Shown here one piece after another: positions 1 through 6,981 of a stretch of 7,746 nucleotides of DNA. The notes beneath the pieces are model-generated. The model was not told where the DNA came from, searched no databases, and saw only the letters and a program-made list of their open reading frames with translations. This stretch comes from Flavobacteriales bacterium (GTDB lineage Bacteria > Bacteroidota > Bacteroidia > Flavobacteriales > Flavobacteriaceae): positions 1-7,746 of the forward strand of contig JALVDN010000340.1 in assembly GCA_027008965.1 (NCBI GenBank), read 5' to 3'. Positions within the stretch are counted from its first letter, which is position 1. Every line of letters starts with the position of its first letter. A program made the translations under genes and the position numbers.

Positions 1-2
1 AA

Positions 3-554
3 CTATTGAGTGAACCCGGGAAAGATTTATTGGTTTTGGATTATAAAAACCAATACGATTTGAATGAGCCTGTGGAAATACGCATTCAAGCCTATAACAG
101 CATAGGTGAAATCAATCCATCGGCCAAACTGAAGTTTTTGCTGAAAACCACCGGTGAAACACGGCATATTCCCTTGTTTTATAAAAACGGTTCGTATATG
201 GCTTTTTGGGAGGATTTAAAACCGGGAAAATATTCTTTTTCGGTTTCCTATCCGCAATATAAAATCAATCGCTCCGGATTTTTTATAGTGCATCAAACGG
301 ATGTGGAAAATATTTCCGTCCCGTCGGATGTTAAAAAATTATCCGGCTTGGCTGAAAACACGGGAGGAAAACTTTTTTTCCCCGCTCAAACGGGAGAATT
401 GATAAAAGAACTGTCGGGTGATAAACGTTTTAAAACGGTATTTCATGTTCAAAAAATCAAAACGTATGTGACTAACAAGTATGTTTGGTTATTATTGGCG
501 GTTTTACTACTGGCTATGGAATGGTTTTATAGAAAATCCAAAGGTTTGATTTGA
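3..554 (+). CDS. C-terminal part of a BatA/VWA-like membrane-anchored protein (5' end outside window)
   Basis: The frame is open to the left edge with no stop, so the TTG at position 6 is only an internal codon and the gene starts upstream. About 183 residues are visible. The first ~95 look like a beta-sandwich (Ig-like) domain, with alternating hydrophobic strands and a turn reading DLKPGKYSFSVSYP. A short region follows that reads LAENTGGKLFFPAQTGELIKE, and then a single membrane helix (YVWLLLAVLLLAMEWF) just before a basic tail (YRKSKGLI). In Bacteroidota, large proteins with an N-terminal BatA double-membrane domain, a VWA or amidotransferase-like module and an ...EWF.RK.... tail look like this; that match is from memory of the family, and the diagnostic N-terminal part is not in the window. 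The bulk probably faces the periplasm. It lies 35 bases upstream of ung on the same strand. Function unknown. Confidence 0.6.
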   Translation, partial: LLSEPGKDLLVLDYKNQYDLNEPVEIRIQAYNSIGEINPSAKLKFLLKTTGETRHIPLFYKNGSYMAFWEDLKPGKYSFSVSYPQYKINRSGFFIVHQTDVENISVPSDVKKLSGLAENTGGKLFFPAQTGELIKELSGDKRFKTVFHVQKIKTYVTNKYVWLLLAVLLLAMEWFYRKSKGLI

Positions 555-589
555 TTTTAGTAACTTGAAAACCAAAAATTTGAATATTT

Positions 590-1255
590 ATGGATGTGAG
601 GATTGAACCTTCGTGGAAAGAAGTTCTTCAGGCGGAATTTGATAAGCCCTATTTTGAAAAATTGGCTGATTTTGTGAAAAAAGAATATAGTCAATATACT
701 TGCTACCCCAAAGGGAAAGATATTTTCAACGCCTTTCATTATACGCCTTTTGATCAAGTGAAAGTTGTTATTTTGGGGCAAGATCCGTACCCTAATCCGG
801 GTCAAGCCCACGGGCTATGTTTTTCGGTTCCCGACGGTGTTGCGTTTCCACCATCGTTGGAAAATATTTTTAAAGAGCTTCATAATGATTTGGGTGTTCC
901 GGTTCCTTCTTCCGGAAATTTAACCCGGTGGGCCCGGCAAGGTGTTTTTTTGCTCAATGTTGTTTTGACTGTCCGAAAGGGTCAACCCCGTTCCCATGCC
1001 GGAAAAGGTTGGGAGATTTTCACTAATGAAGTCATCAAAAAAATATCGGATTTAAAAGAAAACGTGGTTTTTTTACTTTGGGGAGGAGATGCCAAAAAGA
1101 AAATCCCGTTGATTGATGCCTCCAAGCATTTGATTCTTACTTCGGGACATCCTTCTCCGCTCAGTGCCAATAAAGGATATTGGTTCGGGAATAAACATTT
1201 CTCACAGACCAACCGGTTTTTGGTATCCAAAGGAATTTCACCCATACAGTGGTAA
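590..1255 (+). CDS. ung: Uracil-DNA glycosylase, family 1 (UNG)
   Basis: Removes uracil from DNA (from cytosine deamination or dUMP misincorporation) by hydrolysing the N-glycosidic bond, starting base-excision repair in the cytoplasm. The 221-residue product has the usual family-1 length and all signature motifs. The water-activating loop GQDPYP is at residues 63-68 with catalytic Asp65, and is followed by the uracil-stacking Phe78. LLNVVLTVR contains Asn123, the uracil-recognition residue. The DNA-intercalation loop GHPSPLS is at 186-192 with His187, the same number as in E. coli Ung. WFGNKHFSQTN follows near the C-terminus. The start at 590 is an ATG after an A/T-rich leader without a Shine-Dalgarno sequence, normal for Bacteroidota. 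It lies 35 bases after the membrane-protein gene and 12 bases before the isoaspartyl peptidase gene, suggesting cotranscription. No key residue is missing. Confidence 0.97.
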   Translation: MDVRIEPSWKEVLQAEFDKPYFEKLADFVKKEYSQYTCYPKGKDIFNAFHYTPFDQVKVVILGQDPYPNPGQAHGLCFSVPDGVAFPPSLENIFKELHNDLGVPVPSSGNLTRWARQGVFLLNVVLTVRKGQPRSHAGKGWEIFTNEVIKKISDLKENVVFLLWGGDAKKKIPLIDASKHLILTSGHPSPLSANKGYWFGNKHFSQTNRFLVSKGISPIQW

Positions 1256-1267
1256 AAAATTAAACGT

Positions 1268-2272
1268 ATGAAAAAAATAGCCGTTCTTTTAGCACTAAGT
1301 TTTCTGTTATTAACAGCATACAAGCCGTTCAAAACTTTGTTTTTATCCGCACAAAACAAAAGTGTTTACGGATTGGTTATTCACGGTGGTGCGGGATATA
1401 TTAAAAATTTACCACCGGAAAAGGAAAAAAAATACAGAGAAAAACTGAACGAAGCCTTGGAAGCGGGATATGTCGTACTTGAAAAAGGCGGAAAGGCTGA
1501 AGATGCGGTAGTGGCGGCCATCACCATTTTGGAAGATTCACCCTTGTTCAATGCAGGAAAAGGTTCTGTTCTCAACCATTTGGGACAAGTGGAAATGGAT
1601 GCGTCAATTATGCGAGGCTACGACTTGAATGCGGGTGCAGTGGCGGGCGTGCATCATGTGAAAAATCCTATCTTGGCGGCTAAAGCCGTGATGGAAAAAA
1701 GTAAGCATGTAATGTTATCTTGTGGAGGCGCCGATCAATATGCCAAAGAAATGGGATTGGACGTGATGCCTCAAGAATATTTTATTTTACCTAGAAGAAC
1801 GGAACAACTGAAAAAAATTCAAGAAAAAAATAATAAAAACACGGAAAATTCTTCCTTAAAAAAACACGGAACGGTTGGTTGCGTTGCTTTGGATAAACAG
1901 GGTAATATTGCTGCGGGTACATCCACCGGCGGATTGATGAACAAAAAGTTCGGACGCATTGGAGATTCGCCCATCATAGGAGCAGGCACATATGCCAACA
2001 ATTCAACTAGCGGTATTTCATGCACGGGAACGGGAGAGTATTTTATACGCACCTTAGCCGCCCACACGGTTTCGGATTTAATGGAATTTCAAAAAGCGGA
2101 TCTTCAAACAGCCATGAAAAAAGCCTTGGAGAAAGTAGAAAATCTTGGTGGCGATGGTGGGATGATAGGTATGGATAAAAACGGAAAAGTTTTTTGGATT
2201 TTCAACACCGAAGGAATGTTTCGTGCTATGAAAACTTCAAGTGGAGAAAAGAAAATACAAATGTATAAATGA
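1268..2272 (+). CDS. Exported isoaspartyl peptidase / plant-type L-asparaginase (Ntn-hydrolase, family T2)
   Basis: Predicted to hydrolyse beta-aspartyl (isoaspartyl) dipeptides and probably L-asparagine. The 334-residue precursor should cleave itself between Gly201 and Thr202 into alpha and beta subunits, with Thr202 (in HGTVGCVALD) as the new N-terminal nucleophile. Supporting motifs are GLVIHGGAG (35-43), FNAGKGSVLN (94-103), MDASIM (110-115), TSTGGLMNK (218-226), RIGDSP (230-235, with the substrate-binding Arg and Asp) and CTGTGE (252-257). The Lys/Asn-rich segment at about 182-199 is the flexible linker normally found before the cleavage site. The N-terminus (MKK, then hydrophobic residues 4-17) resembles a signal peptide with possible cleavage after LSA (26-28); no lipobox cysteine is seen, so periplasmic location is inferred. 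Bacterial relatives include E. coli IaaA. The start is the ATG 12 bases after ung. Substrate preference cannot be decided from sequence. Confidence 0.93.
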   Translation: MKKIAVLLALSFLLLTAYKPFKTLFLSAQNKSVYGLVIHGGAGYIKNLPPEKEKKYREKLNEALEAGYVVLEKGGKAEDAVVAAITILEDSPLFNAGKGSVLNHLGQVEMDASIMRGYDLNAGAVAGVHHVKNPILAAKAVMEKSKHVMLSCGGADQYAKEMGLDVMPQEYFILPRRTEQLKKIQEKNNKNTENSSLKKHGTVGCVALDKQGNIAAGTSTGGLMNKKFGRIGDSPIIGAGTYANNSTSGISCTGTGEYFIRTLAAHTVSDLMEFQKADLQTAMKKALEKVENLGGDGGMIGMDKNGKVFWIFNTEGMFRAMKTSSGEKKIQMYK

Positions 2273-2321
2273 TGTGCAGGGCATATTTTTTGATAGATAA
2301 CAAAAGTAAAACAAAACCGGT

Positions 2322-3143
2322 ATGGCATTAAATTTTGAAATTCCCAAATTGAAATATACCCAAGAAAACCGCTTTTTTCTCATGGCAGGCCCATGTGCCG
2401 TTGAAGGCGAAGAAATGGCTATGCGTATTGCGGAAACCTTGACAGAAATTTCCGATAAATTAAAAATACCTTTCATCTTCAAGGGAAGTTTTAAAAAGGC
2501 CAACAGGACGCGTTTGGATAGTTTTACGGGTATAGGTGATGAAAGGGCACTAAAAATTCTTAGGAAAATAGGAGAAACATTTGATATTCCGGTTGTGACC
2601 GACATACATGTTCCCTCGGATGCCCATATGGCGGCCGGATACGTGGATGTGCTTCAAATACCTGCTTTTTTAGTTCGGCAAACGGATTTGGTGGTGGCCG
2701 CCGCTAAAACGGGAAAGGCGGTAAACTTGAAGAAAGCCCAATTTATGAGTCCCGAGAGTATGAAATATGCTGTGGAAAAAGTAACCCGCAGCGGAAACAA
2801 CAAAGTGATGCTCACGGAGCGTGGAAGTATGTTCGGTTATACGGACTTGGTGGTAGATATACGTTCGCTACCCATTATGCGGCAATATGCTCCGGTGGTG
2901 TTGGATATTACCCATTCCTTGCAACAGCCCAATCAAAATACGGGCGTGACGGGAGGAAGACCACAATTGATAGAAACCATAGCACGCGCAGGTGTGGCGG
3001 CGGGTTTGGACGGTATTTTCCTGGAAACCCATTATAACCCTTCGGAAGCCAAATCTGATGCCGCTAATATGTTGGCTTTGAACCGGGTGGAAAATTTGCT
3101 TCAAAAACTCATTCGTATTCATGAGACGGTTAATGATTTTTAG
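2322..3143 (+). CDS. kdsA: 3-deoxy-D-manno-octulosonate 8-phosphate synthase (KDO-8-P synthase), metal-dependent type
   Basis: Condenses phosphoenolpyruvate with arabinose 5-phosphate to give KDO-8-phosphate, the committed step toward KDO of the LPS inner core; cytoplasmic TIM barrel. The 273-residue length fits the family. Motifs: MAGPCAVEG (21-29), FKGSFKKANRT (53-63), VTDIH (92-96), LQIPAFL.RQT (111-121), VNLKKAQFMSP (134-144), LTERGSMFGY (164-173), DITHSLQQPN (195-204) and LETH (234-237) with KSDA (244-247). Cys25, His198, Glu235 and Asp246 sit where the Aquifex enzyme binds its divalent metal (Cys11, His185, Glu222, Asp233); E. coli KdsA has Asn in place of the Cys. This marks it as the metal-dependent class. 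KDO synthesis implies an LPS-bearing Gram-negative cell. The start ATG is 49 bases after the peptidase gene, and the 3' end overlaps the hydrolase start by 23 bases. Confidence 0.97.
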   Translation: MALNFEIPKLKYTQENRFFLMAGPCAVEGEEMAMRIAETLTEISDKLKIPFIFKGSFKKANRTRLDSFTGIGDERALKILRKIGETFDIPVVTDIHVPSDAHMAAGYVDVLQIPAFLVRQTDLVVAAAKTGKAVNLKKAQFMSPESMKYAVEKVTRSGNNKVMLTERGSMFGYTDLVVDIRSLPIMRQYAPVVLDITHSLQQPNQNTGVTGGRPQLIETIARAGVAAGLDGIFLETHYNPSEAKSDAANMLALNRVENLLQKLIRIHETVNDF

Positions 3144-4065
3144 AAGAAAAATTTTCATTTTTCTATTTTTAAATTTGCTGGCAGGAGTCTTTTTAGCCTT
3201 TTGGGGATGGTTTTATATTCCTAAAATAGTGGCACAAGTTAAAAATCCCATAGCAGGGTGGTTTAATCCGGCTTTGGAAGAAATAAAATCCCCTAATTTT
3301 GATAAATTCGAATTACAAGGAGAAAATTTTAAATTCTACACTTTTGACAGCTTACAAATTTCCGGTTATCATATTCCACACGAAGGAGTTTATAAAGGAA
3401 CGGTGATTGCGTTGCATGGCTATCGTTCCAATAAAAACAAATATTTGCCCATTGCTAAGCACTTTACTCGAAGAGGTTTTGATTTTGTTGCCATTGATTT
3501 GAGAGGCCACAATGAAAGCCAAGGAGAATATACGGGCTTTTCATATTATGAAAGAAAAGATGTTTTGCGGTTGATTGAATTTTTAAAAGAAAAATACCCT
3601 CATTCGGGTCCTTTTATTCTTTATGGGCATTCTGTCGGTGCTTCAACTGCCATTGCAAGTTCGGTCCTTAGTCAGGATGTAAAAATGGTAATTAGCGAAA
3701 GTGCTTTTGCCGATTTTAGAGATATTGTTCCGCATTACTTGAATTATTATGCCGGAGTGGATTGGGATAACATGGCTCAAGAGGGAAGCCGGTTTGTGTT
3801 TGAACAACTTCATATTCCTGAAGATAGTTTAAACTTGGTTCCGGTTGTTCAACGATTGAAAATACCCGTCCTTTATATTCACGGAGAAAAAGATCCTAAG
3901 ATTCCTGTAACACAAACCTATAAATTGTATAACAACACGGCATCGGAAAACAAAAAATTATGGATTATTACGGGCGCCAAACACATCGATTTAGCAACTC
4001 AATATGGTGAAGGATATTATGATAAAATTACAGCTTTTATTGAAGATAATCTCTTGTTAAATTAA
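3121..4065 (+). CDS. Alpha/beta-fold hydrolase with N-terminal membrane anchor
   Basis: A serine hydrolase of unknown substrate, similar in layout to the S33/Bem46-like group. Residues 11-33 form one membrane helix after a basic start (MRRLMIFRRK), so the protein is probably anchored in the inner membrane with the catalytic domain outside. The core (about 70-314) shows the oxyanion region ALHGYRSNKNKY (97-108), DLRGHNES (126-133), the nucleophile elbow GHSVGAS with Ser171, acid Asp258 (HGEKDPKIP) and His288 (GAKHID), so the catalytic triad is complete. Residues about 200-240 lie between core strands and may form a lid. The ATG at 3121 is inside kdsA (23-base overlap); an alternative in-frame ATG at 3133 would remove four residues and still keep the anchor. 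The overlap suggests translational coupling to kdsA, but gives no proof of an LPS role. Lipase, esterase or peptidase activity are all possible. Confidence 0.88.
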   Translation: MRRLMIFRRKIFIFLFLNLLAGVFLAFWGWFYIPKIVAQVKNPIAGWFNPALEEIKSPNFDKFELQGENFKFYTFDSLQISGYHIPHEGVYKGTVIALHGYRSNKNKYLPIAKHFTRRGFDFVAIDLRGHNESQGEYTGFSYYERKDVLRLIEFLKEKYPHSGPFILYGHSVGASTAIASSVLSQDVKMVISESAFADFRDIVPHYLNYYAGVDWDNMAQEGSRFVFEQLHIPEDSLNLVPVVQRLKIPVLYIHGEKDPKIPVTQTYKLYNNTASENKKLWIITGAKHIDLATQYGEGYYDKITAFIEDNLLLN

Positions 4066-4075
4066 AAACCGGAAA
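4066..4075. other. Convergent gene junction, 10 bases between stop codons
   Basis: The hydrolase stop (TAA, 4063-4065) and the dehydratase stop (TAA on the minus strand, 4078-4076) face each other across ten bases (aaaccggaaa in the core). No GC-rich stem followed by a T run is visible on either strand, so neither transcript has an obvious intrinsic terminator here. Each must end by another mechanism or run into the antisense of the other gene. Confidence 0.7.
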
Positions 4076-6007
4076 TTAATCATCCAATGATACGTATTTG
4101 CTTGCGTGAGATTTATATTCGGGGACTATCTTTTTAAGTAATCTTACTATTTCTACATCCGAAAGACGGTTTAATTTTTCTTCTAATTCCGAAAGATGTT
4201 CAAACAGTTTTTCACAATCGGGAAGCGAAACTTTGGAGATATATAATTTCTCATGATCGGTTTTGATTATATTTTCTTCATCCGTGAGCAATTCTTCATA
4301 GATTTTTTCGCCGGGCCTGAGGCCTACTATTTTTATGTCAATATCCTCGGGATATTGTTTCCCGGACAATAAAATCATTTTTTTGGCCAGGTCCATAATT
4401 TTTACGGGTTCACCCATATCAAAAACAAAAATTTCACCTCCTTTTCCTTTTTCGGTTGCTTTCAACACCAAATGTACGGCTTCAGGGATGGTCATAAAAA
4501 AACGGGTGATTTCAGGATGTGTTACCGTTACGGGACCTCCGTTTCTGATTTGTTTTTGAAAAAGTTTAATCACCGAACCGTTTGAACCCAAAACATTACC
4601 GAAACGGGTTATAATGAATTTGGTTTTGCCGTTGGATTGCAAATGTAAACACCGTGCTAGAAGTTCCGCCACTCTTTTGGTGGCTCCCATAACATTGGTA
4701 GGATTTACGGCTTTATCAGTGGAGATTTGCACAAACTTTTCCACCTCATAATGTATGGCTGTTTCCATCAAAAACTTGGTGGCCATTATGTTGGTTCTCA
4801 CCGCATTGCAAGGTTGACGTTCCAGCATGGGAACATGTTTGTAAGCCGCCGAATGAAAAACAATTTCCGGGTGATATTCACTGAAAACTCTCCTTAAGGA
4901 TTTTTTATCGGAGATGTCCAATAATAAGGGAATAATATTTTTGTTCCCGCCGGACAATAATTCCATCTCCAATTCATACAACGGAGACTCGGCAAAATCC
5001 AAGAGTAAGACCCGGTGAGGGTTATAATGCACAATTTGATGAACCAGTTCTTTCCCTATGGATCCGGCGGCTCCGGTAACTAATACGGTTTTGTTTTCAA
5101 TCACATTCAGGATTCCTTCGTCTTCCAATAAAATGGGGTTGCGCTCCAATAGCATTTCCATATTCAGTTCCCGGATATCTTCGGGCTTAAAGATTTGATC
5201 CACCCATTGATGTGCCGGAGGAATAATGCGTAATTTAACGCCGGCTTTTTTAAACTTCATGAATTTATTTATCTCCGGGAATAAATTATTTTCCAATGTT
5301 GATGTAATGATCAGCTCATCTATGTGGTTTTCTGTTAACCATTTTTCATTAATCGATTCTAAATCCAATACTGGTATTCCTTGAATATTTTTTTTTGTTT
5401 TAGCCGGGCTATCACCTATAAATCCGTAATTAATATATCTTTTACCTAAATCCTTTGATAGCAATTCATGGGTTTGAATGGCCGGTAAATCGGTTCCATA
5501 AATTAAATAGTTAATAATTTCTTGTTCGGTTTTGTTTATTCTATAATAAAACGATTTGTATAAAAGCCGCAAAATTATCATCAAAATGACTGAAAAAATG
5601 AAAGTTAACAAGGAGACGGAAAGAGGAAAATTGAAAGGACCTGATATTATTCCGTTTCTTGTTAAATAGGTTAGGACAAGCATGATAATCAATATGAATC
5701 CGGAGCTTTTGATGATTAGTTTCACATCATGCCATCCGGTGTGTCTTACAACACCTTTATAAGGTTTAAAAACAATAAAGCCAATAATAGATATTAAAGC
5801 AACAAACGGAAGTTGTTCAAAAATCTTGTATAAATCTACTTGGTAAATATTAAAATTAAACCGGAATAAATAAGCCAATAAAAATGCTCCTGAAACAGTG
5901 AATAAATCAATTAAAAATATAAGCCAGCGAGGAGAAGATTTCATCAAAAAACTACGAAGCTTGCGCCAAGCGGGGATGTAATAATATCTGTAGGTCTTGA
6001 TGTTCAT
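4076..6007 (-). CDS. Membrane-bound nucleotide-sugar 4,6-dehydratase (WbpM/CapD/PglF-like polysaccharide biosynthesis protein)
   Basis: Predicted to convert UDP-N-acetylhexosamine (probably UDP-GlcNAc) to the 4-keto-6-deoxy sugar used for QuiNAc, FucNAc or bacillosamine-type residues of surface glycans. With the chosen start it has 643 residues, typical of the long membrane form (WbpM about 665, PglF about 590). There are four membrane helices, near 28-48, 65-82, 97-116 and 128-148. A first Rossmann-like domain (about 165-290) has a loop reading YGTDLPAI instead of the usual GAGxAG. The catalytic extended-SDR domain has the NAD motif TGAAGSIG (311-318), HSAAYKHVP (385-393), STDKAVNPTNVMGATKR (429-445) and LRPGEKIYEELL (563-574). 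Thr430-Asp431-Lys432 with Met440 and Lys444 replace the usual SDR Tyr-x3-Lys, as in PglF/WbpM. Start choice: ATG at 6007, seven bases after the upstream stop. A TTG at 6031 would add eight residues and overlap the upstream gene by 17 bases. Confidence 0.93.
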   Translation of the reverse strand: MNIKTYRYYYIPAWRKLRSFLMKSSPRWLIFLIDLFTVSGAFLLAYLFRFNFNIYQVDLYKIFEQLPFVALISIIGFIVFKPYKGVVRHTGWHDVKLIIKSSGFILIIMLVLTYLTRNGIISGPFNFPLSVSLLTFIFSVILMIILRLLYKSFYYRINKTEQEIINYLIYGTDLPAIQTHELLSKDLGKRYINYGFIGDSPAKTKKNIQGIPVLDLESINEKWLTENHIDELIITSTLENNLFPEINKFMKFKKAGVKLRIIPPAHQWVDQIFKPEDIRELNMEMLLERNPILLEDEGILNVIENKTVLVTGAAGSIGKELVHQIVHYNPHRVLLLDFAESPLYELEMELLSGGNKNIIPLLLDISDKKSLRRVFSEYHPEIVFHSAAYKHVPMLERQPCNAVRTNIMATKFLMETAIHYEVEKFVQISTDKAVNPTNVMGATKRVAELLARCLHLQSNGKTKFIITRFGNVLGSNGSVIKLFQKQIRNGGPVTVTHPEITRFFMTIPEAVHLVLKATEKGKGGEIFVFDMGEPVKIMDLAKKMILLSGKQYPEDIDIKIVGLRPGEKIYEELLTDEENIIKTDHEKLYISKVSLPDCEKLFEHLSELEEKLNRLSDVEIVRLLKKIVPEYKSHASKYVSLDD

Positions 6008-6014
6008 AGATTTC

Positions 6015-6980
6015 TTAAACTTTCTTAACAAGTGTTAAATAAATACTAACAAAGATAATCAAAATCAATGCCAATAAGAAAAATTGTTCCTGTAAACTCT
6101 TTTGATACCAATGCAAGGAAATAAGTATAACAATTATAAAAGCTTGCAGTGTAGCGTATAGGATGGCAACCGAAAGATGTGAAAAATTTTTCCGGTCTAC
6201 CAAATGTTGATAAATATGCCAACGGTGCGGTTTGAAAATATTTTCTTTTTTCAAAAGACGTCTTATGATGGTCGTGGCACTATCCACCCCATATATAACC
6301 AATACGAGAATCAAAACCGGACTATGGAGTTCTACCATGAATTTAGCCGTAAGCCAAAGTATAATGCTTCCTAATGACATGGTGCCTATATCTCCAGCAA
6401 ACATCAATGCTTTTTTTCTGAAATTAAAAATTGAAAAAGCCAAAACGGATATGATAATCATGTAAATAAAGGAACTATTAAACAAGTGGACGTGTGAATT
6501 TAACCCAACAAAACCCGCTAAAACCACCAAAGAGTAGATGGAAGTAATCCCGTTTATTCCATCCATAAAATTGAAAGCATTTATAAAACCCAAGGCCACA
6601 ATGACACCCAATATTTGAACCCATAACGGAAAACCGGACATAAAAAGTCCCGTATCGTATAAAATCAATATCACGGCTATCAATTGAACAGGAAAGCGAA
6701 CAGCAGGCGACAGCCTGTAACGATCATCCAACCATCCAATCAAGCTTAGCAATAAGAAACCCATAAGAAAAAATAAATGTTCCCTCGGATAAAAAGTTAC
6801 TAGCCAAGCCATCAATCCTCCTAAGAAAAAAAGAATACCGCCCCCTCTTACAATAGGGACATGATGCGAACTTCTTTCACCGGGAATATCCAATATATGT
6901 TTTTTCAGCGCATACCTGCGGTATAATTCTCCCATTCCGATGAGTAGTAAAAAAATCAATATGTAAAACAAATAACTCAA
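6015..6980 (-). CDS. MraY/WecA-family polyprenyl-phosphate sugar-1-phosphate transferase (WbpL-like)
   Basis: Predicted integral inner-membrane enzyme that moves a HexNAc-1-phosphate from a UDP-sugar to undecaprenyl phosphate, starting a lipid-linked glycan. The 321 residues form about ten or eleven hydrophobic helices. Cytoplasmic-loop motifs are DIPGERSSHHVPIVRGGG (31-48), the Mg-binding WLDDRYRL (83-90, Asp85/Asp86), NAFNFMDGINGI (134-145, Asp140), FAGDIGTMSLG (194-204, Asp196) and PHRWHIYQHL (251-260). The HRxHxYQ motif and lack of peptidoglycan-MraY features favour the WecA/WbpL/TagO side over MraY. The start is a TTG at 6980: an in-frame TAA lies nine bases upstream (6989-6987), and the first internal ATG (Met16) would remove the first helix. 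It begins one base after the glycosyltransferase stop, implying coupled translation. Paired with a downstream WbpM-like dehydratase, the donor may be a 6-deoxy-HexNAc such as FucNAc or QuiNAc; this is inference, and UDP-GlcNAc is also possible. Confidence 0.92.
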   Translation of the reverse strand: MSYLFYILIFLLLIGMGELYRRYALKKHILDIPGERSSHHVPIVRGGGILFFLGGLMAWLVTFYPREHLFFLMGFLLLSLIGWLDDRYRLSPAVRFPVQLIAVILILYDTGLFMSGFPLWVQILGVIVALGFINAFNFMDGINGITSIYSLVVLAGFVGLNSHVHLFNSSFIYMIIISVLAFSIFNFRKKALMFAGDIGTMSLGSIILWLTAKFMVELHSPVLILVLVIYGVDSATTIIRRLLKKENIFKPHRWHIYQHLVDRKNFSHLSVAILYATLQAFIIVILISLHWYQKSLQEQFFLLALILIIFVSIYLTLVKKV

Positions 6981-6981
6981 T

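Noticed and set aside
557..811. Minus-strand open frame of 84 codons opposite the start of ung
   Set aside because: It lies antisense to a clear uracil-DNA glycosylase gene and its translation shows no recognisable domain; it is a shadow frame.
982..1359. Minus-strand open frame of 125 codons across the ung/peptidase junction
   Set aside because: Both genes beneath it have full catalytic motifs in their own frames. The antisense protein has no coherent domain.
2273..2321. Promoter for kdsA in the 49-base gap
   Set aside because: I looked for the Bacteroidota pattern (TTG, then TAnnTTTG about 19 bases later) and found no convincing match.
2237..2605. Minus-strand open frame of 122 codons opposite the start of kdsA
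   Set aside because: Antisense to well-supported genes, with low-complexity hydrophobic content typical of reversed coding sequence.
4063..4080. Possible bidirectional terminator around CCGG between the convergent genes
   Set aside because: Only the four-base CCGG core is palindromic. The flanking A-rich bases do not pair, so no stable hairpin forms.
5388..5396. A9 tract inside the dehydratase as a second phase-variation site
   Set aside because: The frame is intact across it and AT-rich genomes have many such runs. Nothing here shows length variation.
6008..6031. TTG at 6031 as the start of the 4,6-dehydratase
   Set aside because: It adds only eight residues and overlaps the upstream gene, while an ATG with an A-rich leader sits at 6007, seven bases after the upstream stop. 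The ATG is preferred, though the TTG cannot be excluded.
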